From the NCBI GenBank assembly GCA_032690845.1, contig CM064430.1:44303882-44367881 (forward strand): 64,000 bases of DNA, written 5' to 3'. The position numbers and the translations under genes are program-made. The notes under the pieces are model-generated. The model saw only the letters and a list, made by a program, of their open reading frames with translations, did not search any database and was not told where the DNA came from. This document shows positions 45,234 through 55,810 of the stretch, piece after piece (position 1 is the first letter of the stretch; the number at the start of each line of letters is the position of its first letter). This DNA is from Eleusine coracana subsp. coracana. Taxonomy: Eukaryota; Streptophyta; Magnoliopsida; Poales; Poaceae.

Positions 45234-46112
45234 ATGGGTGACGATGCATCTGCTAAAGAAGCCGAAGCCCGGCGCATTGAAGCTAAGCGTGCCGCGGATG
45301 AGGCTGCCCTCGTGCGCGCCCAAGAACGTGCCACTCTCCACGCTCAAGCCGTCACCATGCCGAACACCCAGTCCATGGTGCCGGTTCGTCTGGACCTTCA
45401 CTCGCCCCACTACTCTCGGTGGCGGAAATTCCTCCTCAACACTGTCGAGAAGTATGACCTTTTAGACCTCATACTCACGGACGAAGATTTCCCTACTGAT
45501 GCACACTGGAGCCGGATGGATTTCACCGTCAAGTCATGGTTATTTGGGACCATCACGCCGGAGCTCCTGGACGTTGTCCATATGTCTTCTCCCACCTCTC
45601 GTGCTATTTGGTTGAGGCTCGAGAAGCAATTTATTGGCAATAAAGAGACTCGTGCCTTGATCCTCGATACGGAGTTTTGCACCCTCGTTCAAGGTGATAT
45701 GACGACTACTGACTATTGTCGTAAACTGAAGAACATGGCCGATGCCCTTGGAGACCTTGGAGAAATCGTTCTTGATCGCACGCTTGTCTTGAACGTCCTT
45801 CGGGGCCTCAATGAAAAGTTTGCATACATGTCGGCCCTCATACAGAGGCAGCGCCCTTTCCCTGAATATGTCGATGTGCTTGCTGATCTTGAAGTCGCCG
45901 AGATGACCATGAAGCCCACTATGCCAGCGGCCGCACCCTCTGCCTTCGTCGCATCCACCCCTCAACTCCACGGCCTCCCTCCGCTAACGCCCACACCACT
46001 GGCTATGGTCCTCAGACTGGCCATGGTCAGGGCGGATCGGGCGGTGGCGGTAGCAGCTACGGCGGCAACAGGAACCGCAACCGACGTCGACAACAACAAC
46101 AGTAGCGCCTAG
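45234..46112 (+). pseudogene. copia gag (UBN2-type)
   Basis: Gag polyprotein N-terminus. I chose the ATG at 45234 (MGDDASAKEAEARRIEAKRA) rather than the upstream in-frame ATG at 45138 because the sequence before it looks like a leader. A charged Ala/Glu/Arg helix (residues 5-45) is followed by the copia gag domain: PVRLDLHSPHYSRWRKFLLN (about residue 52), LTDEDFPTDAHWSRMDFTVK, MSSPTSRAIWLRLEKQFIGN and LRGLNEKFAYMSALIQRQRP. The frame stays open into a low-complexity Ala/Thr region that is probably out of the true frame after about 45960. No zinc knuckle could be made out, and the stretch 46110-46500 encodes Gly/Pro-rich sequence in mixed frames. Confidence 0.88.
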
Positions 46113-46500
46113 CTTCTAGAGCTCCCACTGCTGGGCCGACTGCCTGGATGCAGCCCACGTTCAACCCCCTCACAGGGACCTTCATGGTTTGGCCCGGCCC
46201 AGATCCTCGCTTTGGCCTGCTCGGTCCACGCCCCCTGGCTCCACGGCCCAGCAGGCTCGCCCTGCAGCCTAGCAACATGCGCTGGTCGCTGGTCCTCCTG
46301 CAGGTGGGCTCCCAGCCTATGGGCCATCTGCGCTTGGTGGCCTGCCCTATGGCGCCCTTCCTGGGCCTGTGGGGGTGCTTCACGGTGTTGGGCTGCCTGG
46401 TCCGTCGTACCATGGCTATGGTCTTCAGCAACCGTGGTTGCCTCCTGCCGGCGTTTGGGATCAGCAGGGGCTAGCCGTCGCTCACCAGACGATGACACTC

Positions 46501-49500
46501 CCTCCACCACCCTCCTCCGAGTGGTATTTTGATTCCGGCACCACCTCCCATATGGCCTCACACTCTGGTATTTCTATCTTCACCCAACCCCCTTCTTCTT
46601 CTACTCCCTCAAGCATCATTGTTGGCAATGGGTCTGTCCTTCCAGTCATTGCCACCGGCTTTACCTCACTCCCTTCTGCCCGGGGCCCTCTTCTTTTACA
46701 CCATATTCTTATTTCTCCGTAGATTATTAAGAATTTAATTTCTGTTTGCCAATTTACTATTGACAATCATTGTTCTATCGAGTTTGACCCTTATGGTCTT
46801 TCTGTGAAGGATCTCATAACGAGGAACATGATCATCAGGTGCAATAGCTCCAGGCAGCTCTACTCCTTTCATCCCTCGGTCTTGAAGCCTCGTGCCTTTG
46901 TCGCTTCCACTACTGCTTCTACTTTGTGGCATAGACGCCTTGGTCATCTTGGTCATGAGTCTTTATTTTGCTTAGCGTCTTCCATAGATTTTTCTTGTAA
47001 TAAAAGTGAGCTTGAACCTCTATGTCATGCATGTCAGTTGGGTCATCATGTACATTTACCCTTTTCTAGGTCCACTTCTCGTGCTGTCAGGAATTTTGAT
47101 TTAATACATTGTGATCTTTGGACATCTCCTGTCATTAGTGTCTTTGGTTACAAATATTGCCTCATGATTCTTGATGATTGCTCCCATTACTTGTGGACCT
47201 TTCCCTTACGGCTAAAATCTGACACCTTTTCTACTTTGTCTCATTTTTTCTCCTATGTTGCTACGCAGTTTGGTTCCTCTATTAAGAGCATTCAGTGTGA
47301 TAACGGACGCGAGTTTGATAACTCCACTGCTCGGACCTTCTTTCTCACCCATGGTGCTAAGATCTGTTTGTCTTGTGCGCACACCTCTCCTCAAAATGGT
47401 AAAGTTGAGCGCATCATTCGTTCTACTAACAACATTTTATGCTCCCTCATGTTCCAAGCTAGTGTCCCCGCTCCCTATTGGGTAGAAGCTCTCCACACTG
47501 CAACCTATTTGCTTAACCATCATCCTACCAAAACACTCAATTTTTCAATGCCGCATTTTGCTTTGTTTGGAACTCAACCGACGTATGATCATTTGCGTGT
47601 TTTTTGTTGCAAGTGCTACCCCAATTTATCTGCCACCACCCCTCATAAGCTTGCTCCACGGTCTACACTTTGTGTTTTTTTAGGCTATTCTTCTGACCAT
47701 AAGGGCTACTGTTGTTTTGATTTAGCCTCCAACCATATAATCATATCCCGTCATGTAGTTTTTGATGAGACCTCTTTTCCCTTTGCTGAGCTTTCTCCAC
47801 CACTCCATTCATCCAACTTAGATTTTCTTCTTGACTCTGATTTCTCCTCTAGTGCAATTGGCCCTTCTCTTGTTGCAGGTACATCTGGTGCGGGTCCTGC
47901 TGCCCCTATTGGGTTCTTTCCTCAGGATGTTGCCAACGGGGTCTCGTCTTTGCCCCCGGTCCATGTGATCCGGACCTCTTCTGTGTCCGGGCCTGCTGCC
48001 CCTATCGGCCTAGTGCCACAGGCTGTTGCCAGCAGTCCCCCACGCGGCCCACCTCCAGGCTTTGGCCCATCTCCACCAGGCCTCTCTTCGGCTGGGCCAT
48101 CCATGTTCGGCTCTGCCCTGGATGGGCCCCTGTCTGCTGGGCTGGCTCCCACGGGGCCATCTGCTGGGCTGGCTCCCATGGGGTCGTCCTCCACCGGGCC
48201 TTCCACGCACAGTCATGCCCAGGCTGGACCGTCATCGCCTGGGCTGGCGTCCCGAGGACCACCATCTGGATTCGATCCGCTGGCCACTTCATCGCCATGT
48301 TCTACTATGGCATCTTAAACCGCGCCTGCTACGCTCTTGCCTGGTCGAGATCCTGCACCACGGCTCCCTCCCACTGTTGTACGAGTCGATCCCATGGGCA
48401 ATGATCACACTATGCGTACTCGTGGCAAGTATGGTTTTCGCCTCCCTATGCAACGTTTGAATCTACAAGTTTCCACCTTGTCTCCTTTGCCGAAGACATA
48501 TCGTGGTGCTCTGGCTGATTCGAATTGGAGGGATGCAATGACCGAGGAATTTTCTGCTCTTCAGATGAACAATACATGGGATCTTGTCCCTCGTCCTTCA
48601 GGAGCAAATGTAGTGACGGGTAAGTGGGTTTACCGTCACAAGTTTCTTCCAGATGGCTCTCTTCATCGTTATAAATCTACGTGGGTTCTTCGTGGCTTCA
48701 CGCAAAGGCCTAGGATTGATTTTGATGAGACCTTTAGTCCTGTGGTGAAGTCTGCTACTGTTCGCACTGTACTTTCTGTGGCTCTCTCTCATGCGTGGCC
48801 TATACATCAATTGGATGTGAAGAATGCCTTCTAGCATGGTACTCTGACCGAGACCATTTTTTGTGAGTAGCCCTCTGGATTTGTTGACTCCACTCGGCCT
48901 GATTATGTCTGCCGCCTCAACAAGTCACTTTATGGTTTGAAGCAAGCTCCGCGTGCCTGGTACAGTCGTTTTGCTTTTTATATTTTGTCTCTTGGCTTTG
49001 TTGGTGCTCAGTCCAACACATCTCTTTTTGTCTATCGACAAGGGTCAGACACAATTTATTTGTTGCTTTATATGGATGATATTGTTCTCACTGCCTCCTC
49101 CACTGCTTTGCTTCGTCGGGTCATTGATGCTCTTACTGTAGAATTTTCTATGAAGGATCTTGACATTTTGCATCATTTTCTGGGTGTTTCCGTGACTTCT
49201 CGTCATGGCGGTCTTTTTCTCTCTCAGCGACAGTACATGCTTGATATTCTACAGTGTGCCGGTATGTCTGACTGTCGCCCCTGCTCCACCCCTGTTGACA
49301 CATGCGCCAAGCTTTCTTCCGATGGCACTCATGTTCCTGATGCTACTCATTATCGAGGATTGGCTAGTGCTCTGTAGTATCTTACTTTTACTCACCCCGA
49401 CATTGCTTATCCTCGTGAGCCTCATCTCGCATTGGTCAGACGCATTTTGAGATACATTCGTGGCACTCTTGACTATGGTCTTTAGCTTCATAAATCTTCT

Positions 49501-49981
49501 ATTGTTGATCTGACTGCTTACTCTGATGCTGATTGGGCTGGTTGTCCTGACACTCGTCGTTCCACCTCTGGCTGGCTATGGTGTGTTCTTAGGTGACAAC
49601 TTGATATCTTGGTCTTCGAAACGTCAGCAGACTGTCTCTCGCTCTAGTGCTGAGGCCGAGTACCGTGCTGTCGCTAATGATGTGGCTGAGACTAGTTGGT
49701 TGCGCCAGTTGTTGGAGGGACTACATTGCCCACTTCGTCGCGCCACCCTTGTCTATTGTGACAATGTCAGTGTTATTTATCTCTCGACAAACCCGGTGCA
49801 GCACCAGTGCACTAAACATATCGAGATTGATCTGCATTTTGTTCGTGATAAAGTTGCTGCTGGTGCCGTATGAGTCCTTCACGTGCCTACAACGTCTCAG
49901 TATGCTGATATCTTCACTAAAAGCTTGCCTACTTCTTTCTTTGTTGAGTTTTGCTCCAGTCTGAAGGTCTGTGCCAGTGGC
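46501..49981 (+). pseudogene. copia pol: protease, integrase, RT, RNase H (stops at Gln positions)
   Basis: One reading frame carries pol from about 46500 to about 49545. The protease has SEWYFDSGTTSHMASHSG (catalytic Asp, near 46525). The integrase zinc region has LWHRRLGHLGHESL then CHACQLGHH. The core has FDLIHCDLW (Asp), IQCDNGREFD (Asp) and TSPQNGKVERI (Glu). A Pro/Gly/Ser-rich spacer (47870-48310) precedes RT, with NNTWDLVPRP, WVYRHKFLPDG, FDETFSPVVKSATVRTVLSV, KSLYGLKQAPRAWYSR and LLLYMDDIVLTA (catalytic, near 49070). Stops interrupt at 46720, 48316, 48832, 48868, 49375 and 49483. After a shift near 49550, RNase H reads SWSSKRQQTVSRSSAEAEYR, YCDNVSVIYLSTNPV and HQCTKHIEIDLHFVRDKV. The normal order and spacing are kept. 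Confidence 0.92.
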
Positions 49982-50000
49982 TGATTACGACGCTCTGACT

Positions 50001-50007
50001 AAGGGGG
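50001..50007 (+). other. Polypurine tract of the copia element
   Basis: AAGGGGG immediately before the 3' LTR at 50008, the usual site and composition for plus-strand priming. Confidence 0.75.
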
Positions 50008-50175
50008 TGTTAGACAGTTGTTTAGATGGGCTTTAGCCTGTTAACTATGTGCATGCCTTGGGCCGTGTACCCATGCAATTGTTGTACGTGAGGCCTGCCA
50101 TACGTGGCTCCCTCCTATATATGTACTGGCCTCCGATCAATTGCATTGTATTCATTGTGATTAATCATGTTTACA
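50008..50175 (+). repeat. 3' LTR of the copia element (168 bp)
   Basis: Same length as the 5' LTR, with five substitutions seen by eye. Followed directly by the CTCAT duplication at 50176-50180. Confidence 0.95.
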
Positions 50176-50180
50176 CTCAT

Positions 50181-51521
50181 TTTCCTCAAAACCGCGGGAC
50201 CCAACTATCATTCATTGAGTTGAGAAACGGAGCTCGAAGCTCTCTGCCCGCTCCGGTGCCGGTGTTGTCCGCTCCTAGATGCCGCCCCGCGTCGCTGGCC
50301 CCTCCCACCCTCCTATCGTAGCCTCCATCGGCCGCCGGCCCCGTCGTCGTCCTCAAAACGTGTATAGTGGCATACTTCCAACCTAGGAAGAAGTTTGATG
50401 GCATCCACCCGATAAGTAATAGGTCATAAGATTCCAACCCATGAAACTTATAATGACATAGATTAAATTAACCTAAAACATTTGTAAATCAAAATTTAAT
50501 CATTGTTGGAGGAGCCATATGCTTTTCTTCACCCAATAGTGTTTTAAAAACTATCTAAATCAGTATAAATGGACTTTCATCACGTAGGACATCTCTGTTG
50601 ATGCCATATAGCTTAGCTGTTGTAGGCCCATGTTTTTTTTTGCGTGGGATTGAAAGTAACTGGGAGACAGAACGTTCACTGTAGTCTAACAATGATCCGT
50701 AGACACTTTTTTTTTTCAGGATCATATGTAAGACCCATTTTCGTGCATGTTCACACACAGCTCAAGAAGCAAACGGTGAAACGAGGATCAGAGGGTCAAA
50801 CGTTAAGATTTGGCAGTGCGTTGAGGCCAAAGAGCCAAACAATAGGTCTGTGTGCTTGTCTAATGGTTATCTTGACAAATTATAGGCGAGAATCTTTGGG
50901 GGTGCCCTTAGAGTTCCTATTTTAAGTTGACGCTAGCGGCAGCAAAAGGCCCCGAAATAGAATAGGGAGTCTAGCCCGGAAAACGAACTCCAGCAAGCTG
51001 ACTACTTGAATTTTTATTTTCAGAGGACTGTCAGATCTCCCACCTAGACTCTCAGGTTTTGGAGCCCTCTCAACTATGGGTTCACCATTTTCTTTTTCTT
51101 TTTCTCTTTTTTTCTCTCTCTTTTTCCTCTTCTCCCGATGCCAGATCAATCCCCCGTCATCAACCTCCATCCGAGCCGCCGCCATCCTCCGTGGGGGGAG
51201 CTCCGGCCGCCTCCCCGCTCATCTCCTCTATCGCCGCCATGCCTCCCTGTCCTTCAAAGTCGGACATCAGGCTTGGGCGGCGTCGGGCGTGGGATGAGTG
51301 GGAGCCGTAGTTGGCAACCGCAGAGTCAGGCGACGCTCAGGCGGGGCAGCGGCGCTCGGTGCATGCGCCGGCATGGGAGCTTTGGGCGCGACCTGGAGTG
51401 GGCGGCCGCGTCGAGCGGCGGCCTCGGCTTCGGCGAGCAGCGGTGGCCTCCACCTCTCCAGCTTCCCCCCGAGTCGTCGTCCTCAGCTTCCAAGATCCCA
51501 ATGAGGGCGGCTATAACATCC
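50181..51521. other. GC-rich fragments and spacer inside the TIR-bounded interval
   Basis: No confirmed gene. 50230-50345 and 51150-51520 are GC-rich with Pro/Arg/Ser-coding composition and look like pieces of grass first exons or leaders. Between them, 50400-51060 is AT-rich. A pyrimidine-rich tract (51085-51135) precedes the second GC-rich part. Open frames there (for example 51138-51536) overlap in several phases with no recognisable motif, so I do not call a protein. Confidence 0.5.
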
Positions 51522-51793
51522 CGCCTCAGGGCTTAATAGGATTGATAGAATAGTCGTATCAACAATTTGTAATTTCTTTTCTAGATGCTCATCTTCAAAG
51601 AACTCTAAGGTTAAGCGTGCTTGGCCTAGAGAAATTTAGTGATGGGTGATCGACCAGAAAGTTTTTTCTGGGTACGCATGAGTGAGGACAAAGTGCGTAG
51701 AAAAGACTTGTGTTGATCTATGAGGAAAGTCTTGAGGTCGTAGAGAGCTGCTAGGTATAAGCGAACCCGGCCTCGGAGGAGCGGGACGTTACA
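51522..51793 (+). repeat. TRIM-like element, LTR A
   Basis: Starts TATAACATCCCG (TG mutated to TA) and ends GGGACGTTACA. It is followed by GTTTGTATCAGGTCC, a degenerate form of the initiator tRNA site better kept at 52175. About 272 bp. Confidence 0.75.
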
Positions 51794-51995
51794 GTTTGTA
51801 TCAGGTCCGACCTTTGTGGTTCCACGCGCGCGTGGGATCGCAGTTGCGTAGGCATGGTTTGCATTGCTAATGTGGATTCGGAGTGGTCACAGCATGGCAC
51901 ATGTGTTGGCACTGGATACACGGACGTGACCAAGAGGGGATATTCCTGGCCTGGGGTAGACCGATGAGGGCGTCGGTCTTCTAAGAGGGTGAGAG
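51794..51995 (+). mobile_element. TRIM-like element, internal region 1 (about 202 bp)
   Basis: Begins with a PBS-like motif and ends CTAAGAGGGTGAGAG, a purine-rich tract directly before the next LTR. It has no coding capacity. A near copy follows at 52175-52352. The phrases GGAGTGGTCACA and GTGTTGGCACTGGATACACG are shared by both. Confidence 0.75.
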
Positions 51996-52174
51996 TGTAA
52001 CATCCTGACTGAGTGCTTAATATGATTCATAGAATACTCATATCAACAAGTTGCAAATTATTTTCCAAATGATCATCTCCAAAGAACTCTAAGGTTAAGT
52101 GTGCTTGGCCTGGAGCGGTCCTAGAGGGCTGCTAGGTGTAAGCGGGCTCGGCCTCAGAGGGACGGGATGTTACA
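51996..52174 (+). repeat. TRIM-like element, LTR B (internally deleted)
   Basis: Starts TGTAACATCCTGACTGAGTG and ends GGGATGTTACA. At 179 bp it lacks about 95 bp present in LTRs A and C, namely the part with the GACCGGAAAGTTTTT-like stretch. Confidence 0.75.
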
Positions 52175-52352
52175 GTTGGTATCAGAGCCGACCTTTGTAG
52201 TTTCATAGGCGCGTGGGGTCGCAGTTACGCAGGCATAGTGTGCATGGCTCATGTGAGCCGGAGTGGTCACATAGTATGGCATATGTGTTGGCACTGGATA
52301 CACGAACGTGACCAAGAGGGTATGTTCCTGGACGGGGGTTGACCGGTGAGAG
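52175..52352 (+). mobile_element. TRIM-like element, internal region 2 with clear PBS
   Basis: Opens GTTGGTATCAGAGCCGACC, an exact TGGTATCAGAGC primer site for initiator methionine tRNA next to the LTR end. This shows that the flanking repeats are LTRs. It closes with GGTGAGAG before TGTAACATCCCGG. Confidence 0.8.
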
Positions 52353-52663
52353 TGTAACATCCCGGACAACGCTTGGTGAGAGTGTAACATCCCGGACAAC
52401 GCTTAATAGGATTGGTAGAATAGTCATATCAACAAGTTACAACTTCTTTTCCGGATGCTCATCTCCAAAAAACTCTAAGGTTAAGTGTGCTTAGTCTGGA
52501 GCAATTTAGGGATGAGTGACTGACCGGAAAGTTTTTCCTAGGTGCACACGAGCAAGGATAAAGTAAGTAGAAAAGACCTGTGTTGGTCTGTGAGAAAAGT
52601 CTTGAGATCCTATAAAATTGCTAGGTGTAAGCGGGCCTGGCCTCAGATGGGCGAGACGTTACA
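52353..52663 (+). repeat. TRIM-like element, LTR C with a 30-bp duplicated start
   Basis: TGTAACATCCCGGACAACGC occurs twice, at 52353 and 52383, as a 30-bp tandem duplication. The LTR proper runs 52383-52663 and ends GAGACGTTACA. The next 5 bp (GGGGC) nearly match the 5 bp before LTR A (GCGGC), a possible target duplication. Confidence 0.7.
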
Positions 52664-53263
52664 GGGGCCGACGGTGGGGGAGGTCCTAGAGAGTTGCTAG
52701 GTGTAAGCGGTCCCGACCTCGGAAGGGCAAGACTTTACTGCCGCCGACGGTGGGGGCAGCGGGCGGATGACCGTGAGCGAGCACTGATGGAAGGGGACAG
52801 GGAGCGAGCGGCAGCGGGCGATGCCAATGAGGTGGTCCACTCGCCGCCAAGAGGAGGCCGCGGGCAGTCTGGCGTGACATGGGTGGAGCGCCCCACGGCT
52901 CGGGAGGGGGATCAAGGCGATCTACGCCCGGCCGCCTCCGTCGGTGTGCTTCGGCACCTCACAGCGGCGCGGTGAGCTCTCCACGGCGGTGTGCTCCTCA
53001 AGTGGCGACGACACTCCACACTCTCGCCCTTCCACGCTGCCGTCGCTGCCTATGAGATGGAGCCAAGGCTCTGATGAGCGGGCTCCACCAGTCCACCTCT
53101 AGAATTGTTGTGAGCCACTAACGATCGGGACCCATGCGTCAGATTCAAAATAGAAGCATGATTTTGAGCAGTGTTGCTAGAGTTGATCTTATTAGTTGAG
53201 ATACTAAAAATGCAACCCAGCTTTCAGATACAGAAGTAGGGGGCTCCATTTGAGAGCCCCAAC
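52664..53263. other. GC-rich fragment with a duplicated LTR tail
   Basis: 52683-52738 repeats the last 55 bases of the TRIM-like LTR and is bracketed by two copies of GCCGACGGTGGGGG, so a unit of about 75 bp has been tandemly duplicated. Beyond it, 52740-53060 is GC-rich with no recognised gene. GGGGCTCCATTTGAGAGCCCC near 53240-53260 is a short dyad close to the inverted-repeat end. Confidence 0.5.
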
Positions 53264-53278
53264 AGGAAATGCTCTAAC

Positions 53279-53759
53279 TCACTCTCCACTGCCTGGGCTA
53301 GCGCTCTGTTCTCCTTCCTTCCTGTCTCTCCCCACGAGGCCCGCGAAGGATGGAGGCGCCCCGCGTGCATGGCAGAAGTCAACAAAAAGCTTCAACCACA
53401 GGGCACATGGCCCGCGTGCCGACGGATCGCCCGCCAATTTGTGACGTGCCAAGCTCCTGCTCTTCGTATTATACAATCACAATCAGCCGTGTTGATCAGT
53501 ACAAAACGACTGAAACATCCGTCTGAAATTCGTGTATCATGGCTACAGAGTAGAGGGAATAGAATCTAATAAGTTACGGCCTTGCACGGGTGGTGATAAC
53601 ACGCACATAACAAATAGTAAGCCTAATACTTATTGATTAGTATAAAGTGTCATATGATGCAGGTTGCGAAATAGATTTACACGCGCGTGCGAGGTGAACC
53701 GCACGGCCACCGCCATGGAAACCATATGCATTTTTGACAGTGAGGTGCCCCGCCCTGTT
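53279..53759. other. Intergenic, nothing recognised
   Basis: No gene or repeat boundary that I can support. Confidence 0.5.
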
Positions 53760-54250
53760 GCGTGCAGCAATTTGCGGAACAAACAGAGGTTCCTCTGCCC
53801 CATGCGGCACGGCAACATCAGAGCCGAAACCCGTGGCCACGGGGTACGGAGGAAGGGCCGGCCTCCGGCGGCAACCTAGCCACCAACAGTAAAGTCCGGA
53901 TGTTCTTGTCCGGCATGAGCAGCCCACAGCATGCAAGTAGTGCTAATTTACCACCGGAATCAAGTGTACATGCAGTCAACGAGAAACATTATACTAGGTC
54001 GCACGCACGCACGCCTACCGACCCCCTCAGTTTTTTTTCCCCCTCTTTTTTTGTGTCAAACGTGACATGTTGGCCATTTTTTTTTTTTACAATCTGGAGT
54101 CAACAGTTGGAGTCTTGCGAGAGTAGTTTTTTTTTCCGGTTAAACGGCCAAATGTCCAAATTAAGCATGTTCAACTGCTGCCGACACATTGACGGGCGTT
54201 GCGCACAATACCTCAGAAGTAAAAGTGAGAGGAGTACATGGGTCTGCTGA
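53760..54250. repeat. Diverged copy (U0) of a local non-coding repeat
   Basis: Shares ordered phrases with 55300-55680, including CTCTGCCCCATGC, ATGCAGTCAACGAG, GTCGCACGCACG and CGTGACATGT, in the same order and orientation but with extra T-rich insertions. It is the most diverged member of the family. No coding sequence is supported. Confidence 0.5.
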
Positions 54251-54829
54251 CCAACCCGACAAGAAGAATCACCAAGGCTTTCTTGAGCAGGTTGTTGTAT
54301 TTGTATGACGGGAGGGGATATATATAGGATAATACATCCTCAACCTATCGTCGTTCAAAGCTCGCTGTTGTTAGGCTTTTCTTTTTTTTTTTTCGAAAGT
54401 TCGCTGTTGTTAGGCTTGATATTGATGGTATGAATCTGTGTTTGCAAGGCGTGTTTGCCTAGACAACTGTGTTTGTTAAACATGCTTAGTCAACTGTGTT
54501 TGCCTAGACATTTTATGAATCTGTTCGTTACATCATGCGTAGGCTATCCAAGGCGTGCGTCTTGGTGTCCTGGGCCCAGCAATGGAATGGTGTGGCCTTT
54601 TGTTGCCCGGCCCGTTTTTACGAAAGAAATCCCCCGAATTTTCTCCTTGCTGAATTGTTGCGTCACCGTGACGCATGCTCAGCGCCAGCAGAGTTGAATG
54701 GAGAAGAGGGAACTGCTTCATCGCATTCTCTTGTATAGGAGCGGTGCCCGTCTTCACGGCCGGGTGACAAAATTAAAATTGAGAAGAAAATGATGCGGAT
54801 TTGTTGCGCGGCGATGCAGCGCTGCACGC

Positions 54830-55810
54830 CGAGAATCACGGGAAAACTACACGTGAGGCATGGGTGTACAGAGAAGTGTCGCGTAGTATGTTGCTGGGCG
54901 TGAGTGACCACACGGCGCTTTCCGCTTGGCACCGGCGACCACCGCCCACTGCACGTCGACGACGACAGGGCGCAGGCAGGGTCGACAGGGGTCAGCAAAA
55001 CGTCCAACCGCCACGCGTATTGGCACATGCGTATGCGCCGCGTCGACGACGTAGTACTGGATCCCTCTCGCGGATCATGTGCCCGCTCCCGCTTATTATT
55101 ACCGTCTATAATCGGCACGTTCCCCAACCGGCAGTCAAATGTTGACCATACTAGTACTACAGTACTTCAAATGCACCGTGAGTGTGATACAGATTGACTA
55201 TATTGTACTACTTCGTACTACACGCTTTTTGTGTGAAAATATGCTGACTTTACGATGACAGGCTGATCAATCGAAGGAGAAACAGAGCTTGGAATGGAAG
55301 GGAACCGGTCCTGTGCCCCATGCCAGCCGCAGTCCGGAGCCTTCATATCATCATATCTGGCACGAGCACATCAACGCAGCATGCAACCAGTAGGCAGTTG
55401 CCAATTAAGCACGGAGTTAGTAAAATTGTACGTGCAGTCAACGAGCAAGGTCGCACGCACGGCTGCCGGGCCCGTCAGGTTCCTTGTTCTGGTCAAAGAG
55501 GAGCGCGACATGTTTGGCCGTTTTTCTCTGTGCTCCGAGATCACCGGCCGGACTCTTCTTGTGAGCACGACGCGTCAAAGTTACGAGTGGATTTCCTGTT
55601 AGTTGTTTAGACGGTTGAAGCCGAACTGTGCATCTATAGTTTGCCGCCGACACTTTTGCGTACTCACTGACGGCTTCACAGTACTGCTGCTACACCACAG
55701 GCGAGTGCCTTGACAAATCACGGCTGAAATTCAGGGGACGGCGCGGCGCGAGCTAGCGTCACATGGATCCAACAACCCAACTGCCTACCCAAGCGAGAAA
55801 GCAACCGGTT
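54830..55810. repeat. Copy U1 of the local non-coding repeat
   Basis: Reference copy of a segment of about 1 kb. It holds TGTACAGAGAAGTGTCG, CGGCGCTTTCCGCTTGGCAC, CTTATTATTACCGTCTATAA, GTCAAAGTTACGAGTGGATT, CACTTTTGCGTACTCACTGA and ACAAATCACGGCTGAAATT. Copies or parts recur at 58150-58630 and 59160-61600. It is GC-richer than its surroundings. Overlapping open frames in several phases, with none conserved between copies, argue against a protein. Confidence 0.6.

Larger units (their letters stand above)
44912..50175 (+). mobile_element. Ty1-copia retrotransposon, 5.26 kb, full length, decayed
   Basis: 168-bp LTRs at 44912-45079 and 50008-50175 (both TGTTAGACAG to GTTTACA) flank PBS, gag, protease, integrase, RT, RNase H and polypurine tract, with a perfect CTCAT duplication outside. 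The domain order integrase before RT is the copia arrangement. By eye the LTRs differ at five positions (about 3%), four of them transitions. Pol has at least six in-frame stops and a frameshift, so the copy is non-autonomous. It inserted into the GAGCATCTCC-bounded sequence beside the F-box relic. Confidence 0.95.
44789..53278. mobile_element. Interval bounded by GTTAGAGCATCTCC-type inverted repeats
   Basis: GTTAGAGCATCTCCT at 44789-44803 and AGGAAATGCTCTAAC at 53264-53278 are inverted copies with one mismatch over 15 bases. Inside lie a complete copia element, a TRIM-like array and GC-rich fragments. Leaving out the two later insertions, the interval would be about 2 kb. A clear target-site duplication is not visible, so the two ends may belong to one transposon or be coincidentally placed MITE ends. 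The left end truncates the F-box relic. Confidence 0.4.

Noticed and set aside
51138..51553. Overlapping open frames in GC-rich DNA near the TRIM array
   Set aside because: Three phases are open at once, with no recognisable motif and no splice-consistent extension. Kept only as a GC-rich fragment.
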